DNA of 64,000 nt, from positions 57,501-121,500 of the forward strand of contig OY970823.1 in the NCBI GenBank assembly GCA_963853835.1, read 5' to 3'. Origin of the DNA: Calendula officinalis (lineage: Eukaryota > Streptophyta > Magnoliopsida > Asterales > Asteraceae). Within the stretch, counting starts at the first letter, position 1. Every line of letters starts with the position of its first letter. Under the pieces are notes generated by a model. It saw nothing but the letters and a program-made list of their open reading frames with translations, was not told where the DNA came from and searched no databases. This document shows positions 23,640 to 34,250 of the stretch, piece by piece. The translations under genes were made by a program, and so were the position numbers.

Positions 23640-25330
23640 TGGACAACCCTATTCGTAGCCACACCATTGATTACCTTCCGAATTTCAGACTCGCAATCGA
23701 ACATCTGATATCCCAACAAATTACCGACATCCATTGTATCACGAACTTCATCGGTAATAGAGAAGGAGGTCGAAACCGAACCAGAATGTTGACCGATTAC
23801 ATCTTTCTTTTTTTTCGTTGATTTTACACCTGCCGATTGATTCTTCCTAGTAGTTTCAAGATCCTGACCTTGAAGAAAAGAACTAATCGGATCAGAAGTA
23901 GACGAAATAGGCATGTTATTAAGATCAAAAATTCCGTTCCCATTTCCGCCACCACACACCGTATCTTGATTCTCATTATCTTGTCTCACGACTGGACTAC
24001 TAGAGGTATTATATTCATTGGGCCCGATACCACCATCCAATTCACTGTTAATCCCACGTTTAGTTGGACTCAGAGGAGGTAAGAAATCAGACTCCATTAT
24101 GGGCTTGTTAATCTCACTTACATCATTTACCGAAATAGGCCTATCTACTGATTCATTAATAGAGCCCATATCCGAATTTACCAGTGATGGACTTTTATTA
24201 ATCGAAATTTTGGGCATGCTTTCCGTGTTTGGAGTTTTAAATAAGTCTTCAACCATTAGGTTAGAAGGAATCGATGTTTTAGTCCTAGAAGACATCACCC
24301 CACTAATGTCATTATCTTGAACTTCGCATAACGGCTCCTTCAAATCTTGGGAAATATCATTTACGATTTCAACATCTGATTCATGCTTCCCAGACGACTG
24401 TTCGTTTTCCTCCACCTGATTTTCGTCGCCGGAAAACGGAGGTTCTGAGGCTTCCGATTGATCACCAATAATTTCCCCTTCTTCAAGTTGATCCTCTTCA
24501 AAAACAACTCAAATTCAACATCGTCTTCTTCGGAATCTGAACTCCAAATAGGAACACACGGATTACCCGGAGAAAGTCTTATGGATTCCAACTGATCTTC
24601 CGTGATTCTAATATTGAATTCATTACCATCAACGGAAATTTTCATCTCCTTGTTGATCCAACTTAATTGAGAAGTAAGAATCCCCACTCTTCCAACTTCC
24701 ATATTTGGATTACCAAAAGAGCAATCTTCCTGTATAATAACTTCACCAACTGTTTTTCCAATCTCACTAAAAGTATCGGTACACCACGCATGAACCAGTA
24801 CACCGTAGATAAGAACCGACGCAAGTCTGTCATTGAATTGCATTGCGGGATTCCAGGTGGATAAACAGTCGAACCAAATTGACCAAACATCTTTAGCTTG
24901 CACTAGGAAATTAGATGCAATGCCGTTAGATTCAAATTCTAACAAGACATTAAGACCATCGAGATATCTAATGTTTAGATCACTGCATCCATCACCATCT
25001 TTTATATCATTTAAATTCCATAATGCCTTAAAATTTGGAACCCTACCGATGAGGCTAGCATCAAGCCCAGACCTAACAGGTTCGGGAGATAATAACTTGA
25101 TCTTAGGGGATTGATCAGAAGGTTCAGATCCATGACCCGAAAGAACAGCCGCGTAAGACGAAACCTTCGTATTTATCGGTTTGTTAATGATCGGATGCTT
25201 AACGTAAGAGGGAGGTGGCGGGGGTGGGAAAAACGATTTGAAACTATTGACAGGCAAATTGTTGTTCCGATCAAATTTAGCAATATTTACCGTAACGATA
25301 TTCCAACCAATTCTCACGTTTTGTATTTTC
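23636..25330 (-). pseudogene. LINE ORF1, 5'-truncated and frameshifted
   Basis: Two overlapping frames (25317-24361 and 24415-23636). The first starts inside what looks like the end of an RRM (VTVNIAKFDRNNN), followed by a Pro-rich stretch and a DUF4283-like nucleic-acid-binding region (DRLASVLIYGVLVHAWCTDTF, with WSIWFDCL). The second is an acidic Ser/Asp/Asn-rich tail. A frame break lies near 24490. ORF1 of plant L1 elements is the RNA-binding ribonucleoprotein component. The 5' end is missing, as usual for LINE copies, and the sequence stops recognisably at about 25330. Confidence 0.8.
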
Positions 25331-25415
25331 CGTTCGAAGGAAATTGGATCGAGAATGTCATCGAAATGTTATTGCTAACTGTTGGGGAATCATCAAGATT
25401 CACATGCCAACTAGA

Positions 25416-25417
<2 letters not shown>

Positions 25418-25502
<85 letters not shown>
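25418..25502. repeat. (TA)n microsatellite, about 85 bp
   Basis: Uninterrupted AT dinucleotides, ending exactly at the left terminus of the 25503-26665 element. Confidence 0.98.
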
Positions 25503-25505
<3 letters not shown>

Positions 25506-26662
25506 GTGAGTTATATAGAGAACTCTCTAATTAAATAAAAAGGGTAGTTTCGTAATCTGCCATTTTAATTTAATTTAATTGAAATCTCCACTTTCCATGA
25601 TTATAGGAATTAATTTAATTGTTTCTATAACTTACGCCCACTTTCCATGATTATAAAAATTAATTTAATTGTTTCTATAACTTCTCAAGATTGTATATTG
25701 ATTGAATGTGGATGAATACATACATGTATCTCATGAATTTTTTTTTTCTGATTGCTTAAATACTTCATTAATGACAACGAAATTGATGAATACATACGTG
25801 TTGTACATGATGAAATATGGTATATACATGTACAATATGGTACGGAATTGATGAATACATATATGTACTATATGGTACGAAATTGATAAATACCTACATG
25901 TACAACATAGTGAATACATACATGTACAACATAGTGAATACATACATACATGTACAACATAGTGAATACATACATGTACAATATCTGTTAGTTTATAAAT
26001 GTAAAAAAAATTGTTCTAGTATTGAGAATCAATAAATTATTCATAAGAAAAATCATCTTCATCAGTTTCAACTTCAATTTCTTGTAACTCTTCATCATCA
26101 TCCAATTAATCGGCAACATCTTCTTCCGAATCTTCTTCATCTAAAAACATATTTTTATTAAAAAATATACCTTAAAAATACATGAATTTACGGGATTGAA
26201 GTGTTTTCAAGATTCAAATCCGACATTCAAATCCAGGATTAAAAACATATTCGATGATCTTGATTACTTGTGAGGTCTTCTTCATTCAACATTTTCTGAC
26301 GGGAATAAAGTATCTAACTTGTCAAGCGGATGAAGAAATCAAGAGCTTTACTCAAGAACGATGGAGATGGAGAAGAAGAAGAAGAAGAAGAAACACTGCT
26401 CTTTTTCAGGGAAAAAATATGAATTGTAGGTGATAAAATTCGAAATTAATGTGGAAGATATGGGGATATTCGGTTTTCAAAAGGGAGACCGAAATATATG
26501 GAAAATCTCAACATTCCATGATTATAGGATTTAAATTTATTGTTTCTAAAAAAACCGAAATATATGGAATACCAGAATTACCCTTTACATTTAAATAAAT
26601 GGAAAATATATATCTAATTTCTGATTGGCTAAAAGGGTAAATGGGTTCTCTATATAACTCTC

Positions 26663-26665
<3 letters not shown>
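25503..26665. mobile_element. TIR element (1163 bp) embedded in (TA)n
   Basis: The left end GGGGTGAGTTATATAGAGAA and the reverse complement of the right end (GTGGAGAGTTATATAGAGAA) are near-identical, giving a terminal inverted repeat of about 23 bp, with (TA)n on both outer sides. The interior has no long ORF. It holds tandem motifs around TACATGTACAA (25800-25990), an acidic-codon-rich stretch on the minus strand (about 26150-26050) and two diverged copies of a CTTTCCATGATTATA segment (25588 and 25640). The end resembles the MITE at 55071 and the FAR1 element at 55543. Probably a non-autonomous MULE-like element. Confidence 0.65.

Positions 26666-26693
<28 letters not shown>
26666..26693. 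repeat. (TA)n microsatellite, 28 bp
   Basis: AT repeat flanking the right end of the TIR element. Confidence 0.95.
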
Positions 26694-26696
<3 letters not shown>

Positions 26697-26820
26697 CGTG
26701 TACGTAAGTGAATCTTGATGATGTTGCAGCAGTTATCAAAATGACAATTTGGAAGTGCGGTTCTTTTATGATGCGCGCCAAAACTTCTACTCCCGCTAAA
26801 ACCAGTTGTATATATAATGC

Positions 26821-27401
26821 ATGCAGTTAGCATTGGTTTTAGATACTTGCTTTTACAACATGAGTGATGTTAGTGTTGATCAAGAATTACCACAGGAAGT
26901 TGCACACGATGATGATGTCCCACACGATGATGATGTTCCACATGATCATGTATTCGTGTATTACCCGTATGAAGAAGTCCCACATGCAGTTCCACATGAT
27001 GAAGTTCCACCCGATTTCTTTGTTATAGAATGGCGTTCCTCCATGAAGAAAAGAATTGTATATACCTTGTTAATAAGTATATTTAATTGTATAAAGTAAT
27101 TAATTTATTTTTATTTCAGACTATTCCAACAAAATTTGTCCGGGATCACCGCCTTTGGAATGAGTCTCGTCTTGTTTTAGTAGAAAATCCTGTTGTTCCA
27201 TTCATTAGGATTTATGATTTGAAAATCCACGGTGATCGAAGAAGGAGTGTCGGTTTTATGGACCATATGACTATATGTGGTGATTTTGTTGAGTTCAGAA
27301 GGAGGAATGGCATCCAAAGGAACCAAAATGTGAAGTTCACCCTTGATGTTGTGGAAAAAAACAATGGTAATGGGCTTACATTCACTGTTTCTCTCCTTTG
27401 A
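26821..27401 (+). CDS. Small two-exon gene, possible B3-like domain
   Basis: Exon 1 is 26821-27057 (the ATG at 26860, MSDVSVDQ, is an equally good start), intron 27058-27119 (GTATAT...TTTCAG), exon 2 27120-27401, both phase 0, giving 159-172 aa. Exon 1 encodes a repetitive His/Asp/Pro stretch (VPHDDDVPHD, repeated). Exon 2 reads TIPTKFVRDHRLWNES and later GDFVEFRRRNGIQ, a spacing that resembles plant B3 DNA-binding domains (REM group); the match is weak and based on pattern only. It lies between the (TA)n-flanked TIR element and a CACTA-like end, so it may be cargo of a transposon rather than a host gene. Confidence 0.4.
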
Positions 27402-27649
27402 TTGTCATGTATGTTAGATTTGGTTTGGTGTGTACGTTGTTTGTCATTAAGTTGTAACTGATCTTCCATGGTAATGAAAACGTTTATTTTCTTCTTAATT
27501 CGTATTGAACCGGCATTAATTACTATTTAATGAAAACGTTTAATTACTTGCACAAGATTGAAAAATGAAATCATTAATTAATTATATATAACTTGAAACG
27601 TTCGTGATCGAATTGAAGGACTTTATTTTTTGAATAAAATAGTTTAGAT

Positions 27650-27950
27650 GAACATGCGAAGTCCGCACCACCAAATGCTTTTGTTACTGCGGGGTTAATA
27701 CGTCTGCACTAATAGTTATAATATAGGTGCGGGGCTTCGTCAACCTCCCTATCAAAAAGTTATGTTACGGCGGTGCTAGAAGAACCGCCCAAACAAATGT
27801 TTATGTTACTGCGGTTTCTCAGGTACCGCTCCAACTAATTTGTTTGTTGGGGCGGCTATTTATCTTATTGTGCGAATATGATTTGTTATCGCGGCCACCG
27901 CAGTATAAATGTTTTTGGGCGCGCACCTTCAAAACTTTTCTGTACTAGTG
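27650..27950. mobile_element. CACTA-like transposon end with subterminal repeats
   Basis: The segment ends ...CTTTTCTGTACTAGTG, the reverse complement of a CACTAGTACAGAAAAG-type terminus. The 250 bp before it carry repeated GC-rich short motifs (TACTGCGG, GGTACCGCTCC, GCGGTGCTAG, GGGGCGGCTA, CGCGGCCACCGC) in AT-rich DNA, as expected for CACTA subterminal repeats. The opposite end was not identified to the left. Confidence 0.5.
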
Positions 27951-28176
27951 ATTTTATGCTATTTCTAAGTGTTCTGTTCGTACTACCCATGCATATTTGT
28001 GTTATTTTTTGTTCTGTTGTGGATTATCAAAGATGCTGGGTGTGGTTATCAGAAAGAAGAAAGAGGGTCAATCACGAACACAACCAACTGAGTCTTTCTA
28101 AATATACTTATAAAGATTGTCAATTTAAATATAGAAATTAAATATTAGATCGTTTGACTTCAAAAGTCAAACTTAC

Positions 28177-28326
28177 CCTAAGAGCCATTTTCTTTAGCTC
28201 TTCCATGACTAAAATCCGTCTCATTCGACTTAGAAGTGCAGAGTCAAGAGGGTTGTCTGGAGACACACCATCAACTTGAACCCAAGACTGGCGTGTAAAA
28301 AAAGTCAACCATTGGGTCAATGGTTT
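28177..28326 (-). pseudogene. Exon of an unrecognised gene (50 codons)
   Basis: On the minus strand a TTTAG acceptor at 28329-28327 opens a 150-bp, phase-0 open exon that ends at a strong GTAAGT donor (28176-28171). It encodes KPLTQWLTFFTRQSW, DNPLDSALLSRMRRI and LVMEELKKMALR. The codons and splice sites look real but I do not recognise the protein. Two further possible exons upstream on the same strand are about 29153-29111 (TKTGDVNVRQPVFK, donor GTTAGT) and about 28777-28684 (HMREVFIEWS, donor GTAAGT). Whether these belong together is unproven; a complete gene could not be assembled. Confidence 0.35.
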
Positions 28327-29334
28327 CTAAAGGTAAGAGTTATTTATAGTTAAAACATAAAAGAAAGAATACAAATGGGTCAAACGGTTTTGCTTAAGTA
28401 CAATAGTTATTACAACCTCCTTAAGTAATTAAATTTATAATTTTTGGTTATTACTTACTATTAGTTTTTGTAATCATTTGAATATATTAACTATTTCCGA
28501 AAATTATAAGAATATTTGACAGGTACACAAATTCGTATCAAAATTTTTACAAATGAGTTAGTTACACATTTATAATCAAATTTAACCCATTAATTTTTTG
28601 TACACTTTTTCAAAATTTGTACTAACCTTGCTAATTGCCAACCCAACACAATCCAACCTGAAGAATAACTTCATAAACTTACCATGAAGTTGGAAAGCCC
28701 GAATTCAATGCCGTTGTCACACTCCATTCAATAAAAACTTCACGCATATGTGCAAAATCTCACACTCCAAAGGGTTCTTAAAGGCGGTTAGTTTACAAAA
28801 ATAGCAGGTTAAAAGAGAAGGAATACAACCTGATACTCATGGATAGTGAGACTTCGGACCCACTTATTTGCAATAAAGCTGATAAGCTAACCAAACTCGG
28901 TGCCATAAGCTAATAAGTTGTTTTTTGTTATATTTCAATTCGGGCTTCGCCAATCGACCATACACTCCATATAAGGCAAATGAATAAGAGGGTGGAAAGT
29001 TATACAAAACTCTTTCTAAAATCGCGTATTAAAACGCAGATATTGAAGGCACCAAACGTTAAATCCTTCCAGATTGTATTAATTCTAGAAAAAGGGCAAG
29101 ACTAACCTTAAAAACAGGTTGACGAACATTAACATCTCCTGTTTTAGTATTCTACAACATTCTAGAAGACTCAAAACTTGGGAAAAACAAACATTCCCAG
29201 CTCTGCGCATGTGATTCGTGAAAAAAGGCGATTTTAAAAAATTATAAGAATCAAAACTCGAAAGTTATAATATTAATATTGATATTGTATAAATTTTAAT
29301 GTAAAAAAAATACCATACTATTCTTTAGATCTTG
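28327..29334. other. Mostly non-coding, with possible small exons
   Basis: AT-rich, no long frame. Apart from the two short exon-like pieces at about 28684-28777 and 29111-29153 (minus) I see no gene, repeat or RNA signature. Confidence 0.4.
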
Positions 29335-29496
29335 CCATGAAGCAAAAGAGGGTAACCCAGTGACCAAAACTACATTACATAACACAAATAAACACAAAAA
29401 ACAAAAAAAAAAAATAACTACTTGCTAATCAATAAATACTGCATTATGACGATTTGTGCCAGACGAATTTCCATCAACACCATGTGCAAGTTCAAC
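29335..29496 (-). pseudogene. SR splicing-factor fragment (RRM1 end and RRM2 start)
   Basis: Minus strand 29496-29440 after a CTAATAG acceptor reads VELAHGVDGNSSGTNRH, matching the end of RRM1 and the linker of plant SR30/SR34-type proteins (RVELAHGG). After about 60 bp of T-rich intron-like sequence, 29370-29335 reads VLVTGLPSFASWQDLK, the diagnostic start of the second RRM with its SWQDLK signature. The splice phases do not fit cleanly, no GT donor follows the second piece, and nothing corresponding to the rest of RRM2 or the RS domain follows. It is therefore a fragment, possibly captured by a transposon. Confidence 0.5.
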
Positions 29497-29582
29497 CTAT
29501 TAGAACAATAAAACATTATTTTTCCAACTATAACTACATTAACAACTTAACAGTTATGTGTGATTGTGTGTGTGACTAAACC

Positions 29583-31203
29583 TGTAATGACCGTAATTTT
29601 ACGTTTGTTTTTCGTGTAGTTTATTCGGGATTTATTCGAATTGTAGTATTTATATTATTTTACATTTCAAGTTGTGTTTTATCGAGTGTTTGAATGTTTG
29701 GTACTTGGTATAACCAAGTATGGGTCAAAACTTGGATGGAAACAAGTTTAAAGGCCAAGAATCTGGCTGGAACAGCCCTCGCGGCGCGAGGCAGGCGTGA
29801 AGTTGAACAGAAGGTTCAGAGCCCAGAGTCGAGAGTCGCGTCGAGCTCGCAGCGCGAGAGAGGCGCGAGCGGGGCTCAAGAGCTGGCTTTGAGCAGCGAC
29901 CAAGAGGGAACCCCGCGTCACCTCGCGGGGCGAGCGAGACGCGAGCGGGGCGCGAGGTTGGTGTGGACTATATAAAGTTGTGTGAAAGCTAGGGCTCATA
30001 ATCTTCATCATCTTGAAGGATTTAAGCATCAAGGGTAAGAATTCTTGCTTATTTCACTTAGATGCCTTGATTTTGAGCTTAGTATGGGTAACAATGGTGG
30101 TTTTGTAAAGCACTCCTTGTTGACTTGTAATCAATGTGTACAAGTTAGATTTGGAATTGGTGATGGAAAATCTTGAACTAGGGTTTGAGATTCCACCAAG
30201 TTTGATGAACTTGGTGGTTAGGGAAGTTGAAATGGATTGTTTAGGGATTAGTTATGGATAATAACTAGTGTTGTATTGATATTGATGTTAGGTCAAGAAG
30301 ACCTTGTAATTGGAAGTACTTCTTCAATCAAGAAGTAAGGATTGTGTGTTGAACACAAGTGTTTGGATAACTTTGCTAAGGTGAGTACATGTGATCTTTT
30401 CTGAGCACATAGTAAATCACGTTTTATAGTTAAAATGATTTTTAGAGTATGAATTGATAGAGTATGAATTGAATTTAATTGAATTGAATTGTGGTTGATT
30501 TGTATAGTTACCACTAGTATGATTGAGTTGAGATATGGGGATTTGGCCCAAGTTGATGATTTGTTATGTGGTAGCTACTCAATTGGATCCTAGATAACCC
30601 ACACAAGTTGGGGGAGTTAGTGACACCTACTTGGGGTGGTACCACCCTGCGCAAGGGTAGTGTGTCGAGAAATAGATAACCCGGAAATCGGGGGAGCAAA
30701 TAGATAACCCGGAAATCGGGGGCGCAAATAGATAACCCGGAAACGAGGGAATTTACCTAGTTAACCCATATCGGGGAGTTATTTCGGGGAGGCCCGTTAC
30801 GTGTGTGACTGGCTTATGGCAAGCCTTAGAGTTTGATTGACTATGTGCAATTTGATAATTATTTAATTATTATTTTATTGCAAATTATTTCTAACCGGGT
30901 CTAAAACCCATGTTTCTCATGAGAGAATCTTGTCTCACGTACTACGTTTATTTTGGCTATGTACTCAGGTTCGGGAGCTAAAGATTAGGCGGCCCGTAGT
31001 TAGCATTTGGAAATGATTAGCTCGATGTACTTATTTAATTCCCTACACTTTTGTTTCGATATATTTGTAACACCGATTTTTTATACTTATTAATTTCTCC
31101 AAGTGTTTTATTTAAACTACAATTTTGGGATGTTCGGTTTGTAATGACCTACATTTTATTATTTAAAAAGTTTTAAATTTGGTTGAAAAATTGGTGTGTT
31201 ACA
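29583..31203 (+). mobile_element. 5' LTR (1621 bp) of Tekay-like element 2
   Basis: It begins TGTAATGACCGTAATTT and ends GGTGTGTTACA, followed by a primer-binding site at 31207-31218. A TATA box (TATATAAAG, 29969-29977) follows a very CpG-rich block (29778-29955) in otherwise AT-rich DNA. Three copies of a 28-bp repeat (AATAGATAACCCGGAAATCG...) lie at about 30672-30755. The upstream TSD is AAACC (29578-29582). Confidence 0.85.
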
Positions 31204-31206
31204 ACT

Positions 31207-31218
31207 TGGTATCAGAGC
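31207..31218 (+). promoter_or_regulatory. Primer-binding site TGGTATCAGAGC
   Basis: Perfect consensus 3 nt after the LTR end; primes minus-strand synthesis with initiator tRNA-Met. Confidence 0.85.
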
Positions 31219-31257
31219 ATTAGTCTAAGTGAATTAGGTTGGTTACCCACCCTATAC

Positions 31258-31950
31258 TAGGCCTGTGCAGAATCAAAAAACCGGACCAGACCGGTTGGAA
31301 CCGGATCGGACCGAGGACCGAAAAAAGTAGATTCGACGGACTGAGGACCGGACCGGTGGTCGACGGTCGGTTTCGGTTAACTTCCAGTTGCCTTCGGTTT
31401 TGAACCGGTTTGGACCGGTTAGGACCGGTTGGTAACATTGAATACCAATGATTATCACCATGCACGTATTAACATTCTGTAATTAACAAAAGTACGGAAT
31501 TAAGACATGTTATAGTTATACAATCATACTTAGAATTGAGAATCACTATTATCGGGCATCGAGTTCGACATAATATTGATCGATTGTTGGAGCTTGCAAT
31601 GAACGAATGAACGAAGAAGTTGAACATAAACGAATTGAAGAAACAGACGGTCGTAATCATACGTGTGGTGTAGACGTGCATGGTTTTTTTTAACAGGATG
31701 TTGGGCTAAAGGTGTTGGATGGGCTTATTGGATGGGCTGGACGGTAAAAAATCTCAGGCTTTGTATTTTGGCGTGTTTATTCGGTTTCTACTGGTTCTTC
31801 CGGTTTAAAACCGGACCGGACTGGACCTGTCGGTTCTCAAAAAATACGGACCGAGGACCGGACCGGAAGCTACGGTTCGGCGCCGGTTCGGTCCGGTTCT
31901 TCCGGTCCCGGTCGGTTTTGGTCGGTCCCGGTTCAAACTGCACATGCCTA
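31258..31950. mobile_element. hAT-type MITE (693 bp), CCGG-rich
   Basis: The ends TAGGCCTGTGCAG and CTGCACATGCCTA are inverted repeats with one mismatch. The flanks CCCTATAC (31250-31257) and CCCTAGAC (31951-31958) form an 8-bp target duplication with one mismatch, the hAT size. Both subterminal regions are packed with ACCGGACCGG/CCGGTCCGG motifs, while the centre is AT-rich with no ORF. It is inserted in the leader of Tekay element 2. Confidence 0.8.
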
Positions 31951-32070
31951 CCCTAGACTTAGACTTTGCTTTTGGGACATTATGTTCTATAGGAAGTTTG
32001 GTTGACCTTTAAGAGTTAGGGTTGACCATTGAGGGAATTGTTTTAAATCGAGCTTTTCTTATGTTTAATT

Positions 32071-33975
32071 TTGAGTGATTGGTCAACTTATTGGATTCTA
32101 ATTGGGTTGAAATCTTATCATAGTAAGATGGCTAGAATGAGAAGTGGTCGATTGTTGGATGGGGAACAAGCTTCAAATTTGAATCAAGATGGGAACGGAT
32201 TGGCCAATTCGGGTATCGGGAATAACCATACACCGGTAACGATGGAGGCAATCCAATCCATGCTCACTAATATGAGAAATGTGATGCAACAAGATGTTAA
32301 CCGGATCATTAATGATCGGTTGAACTTAGGTGGTGATGATGAAAGGGAGGAGGAGGAACGTCTTTATAAGGAAGAGAAGGAGGAAAGTGAAGATTCCCCA
32401 ACTCTCACAATGACCAAGTCAACGGATGCTAGTGTCCCGACCGAGAAGTCCTCCAATGGGGAAAGTGGTGAAGAAAGAAAGATTGAACGTGAAGGATGTT
32501 CTTACAAAACATTCCTTGCATGTCGACCCGACTTCTACCTCGGGAGTATGGAACCGAAAGTGACGGTTCAATGGATTCGAGAAACGGAACGTGTGCTTGA
32601 GAGTAGCAAGTGCAAAGAGGAAGACATGGTGACTTATGCATCACGTTTGTTTAAAGATGATGCTCTTACATGGTGGGACACCGTGTATGAAACCTTGGGA
32701 AAGAAAGCCATTTACAAGATGTCGTGGGATGAGTTCACTAGAAGACTCAAAGAGAAGTATTGTCCCGAAAGGGAGTTGGAAGAGTTGTTGGAAGAATTTT
32801 TGCACTTCAAGAAAGGCAACTTGACCTTGGATGAGTATACCAAGAAGTTCACGGGATACCTCCCGTTTGTGTCAAGTACTTACCCAACCGAACGTAGTCG
32901 TGTGGTTCGGTTTCGTATGGGTTACCATGGGAGTATGAACTCAAAGTGAAGAGGGCGACCACTCTTGATGAGGCGATCAATGTTGCCCAAAGTGTTGAAA
33001 AAGTTAGTAAGAGAAGAGTGCAAGAGAGGTCGGTTGGTAATGAAAAGAGGAAATTTGAAAGTTTTTCGGGACCATCAAAGAAAAGCAAGTTTGCCCCGAG
33101 CGGGTCAAAACAAGGAAGTGTTGGTGGATGTCGAAAGTGTGGTAGGGACCACAAGGGTGAATGCAAGGCGGTACGATTGTTTCAAGTGTGGTCGTTTTGG
33201 CCACAAAGCTAAGGATTGTAAGGTTAAGAGCCTCGATGAGGTTGAGTGTTTCTCATGTCATGAGAAAGGGCATTATAGCAATGCTTGCCCAAAGAAAGGA
33301 ACCGAAACGTTGGTGTCAACCGCTCACAAGAAACCGGAGCCGTTGAAAGTCAAAGGGTGTGCCTTCCAACTCACGCGTGAAGAAGCTAAGGAGACTCATG
33401 ATGTCATCTCAGGTACCTTATTCATAAACTCCATACCCACTTATGTATTGATTGATTCGGGTTCTACTTATTCTTTCTTGTCTCATGAATTTGGTGCTAA
33501 GTTTAAGGTTCCACTAGAGTTACTTGATGATTTGTATGAAATAGAAGTAGCCGATGGGAAAACCTCTATGGTTCAACACATCTATAGAGATTGTGAATTA
33601 GAAATCGATAGTAAGAAGTTTAAGGTTGATTTGATGCCTATCGGAATAAAGGCTTTTGATGTGATTATTGGAATGGATTGGTTGGAAATCCACCAAGCCA
33701 AGATTTTGTGTGGAAATAAGTTAGTGTCGGTCAAGTCTCCCGAGAATGAGAAGGTGTACATTTATGGAGAAAAGAGGCATCGTATGCCAAACTTGTTAAC
33801 CGCCATTAAGGCAAGAAAATGTTTTTCAAAAGGATGTTCATCGTTTATAGCATATGTCCTAGATGGAAGAAAAGAGAAAAAGACGGTTGAAAATTTGAAG
33901 ATCATCTGGGATTTTCCCGAAGTTTTTCCCGATGACTTACCCGGTTTGCCACCGGAGAGACAAGTCGAGTTCTGA
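32071..33975 (+). pseudogene. Gag and protease of Tekay-like element 2, frameshifted
   Basis: Gag begins in frame 32071-32949 (likely ATG 32128, MARMRSGRLLDGEQ). It carries the Retrotran_gag region (GSMEPKVTVQWIRETERVLE, LTWWDTVYETLG, LDEYTKKFTGYLPFV). A frame break near 32915 and further shifts near 33130-33180 move the reading into 32965-33975. That frame has two CCHC knuckles (CFKCGRFGHKAKDC and CFSCHEKGHYSNAC) and the protease (LIDSGSTYSFLSHEF). It stops at TGA 33973-33975, where the related intact copy continues into RT. Confidence 0.9.
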
Positions 33976-34250
33976 ATTGATTTAGTTCCAGGGGCGACGC
34001 CGATTGCCCGAGCCCCGTATCGTTTAGCTCCCACTGAAATGAGAGAGTTGATGGCTCAACTTCATGATCTACTTGATAAAGGTTTTATCCGTCCTAGTTC
34101 GTCACCATGGGGTGCACCGGTTTTATTTGTGAAGAAGAAAGATGGTTCGATGAGAATGTGTATTGATTACCGAGAACTTAACAAGATGACGACTAAGAAC
34201 CGATATCCTTTGCCAAGGATAGATGATTTGTTAGATCAACTTCAAGGATT
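33976..34250 (+). pseudogene. RT start of element 2, cut by internal deletion
   Basis: The frame continues after the stop (34039-34257) with FIRPSSSPWGAPVLFVKKKDGS, MCIDYRELNKM and NRYPLPRIDDLLDQLQG, then runs straight into LTR-internal sequence at about 34250. The RT catalytic FIDD box, RNase H and integrase are absent. Confidence 0.9.

Noticed and set aside
25410..25505. Ile-Tyr polymer reading frames
   Set aside because: They are translations of (TA)n microsatellites here and at 54938-55070 and 55447-55542.
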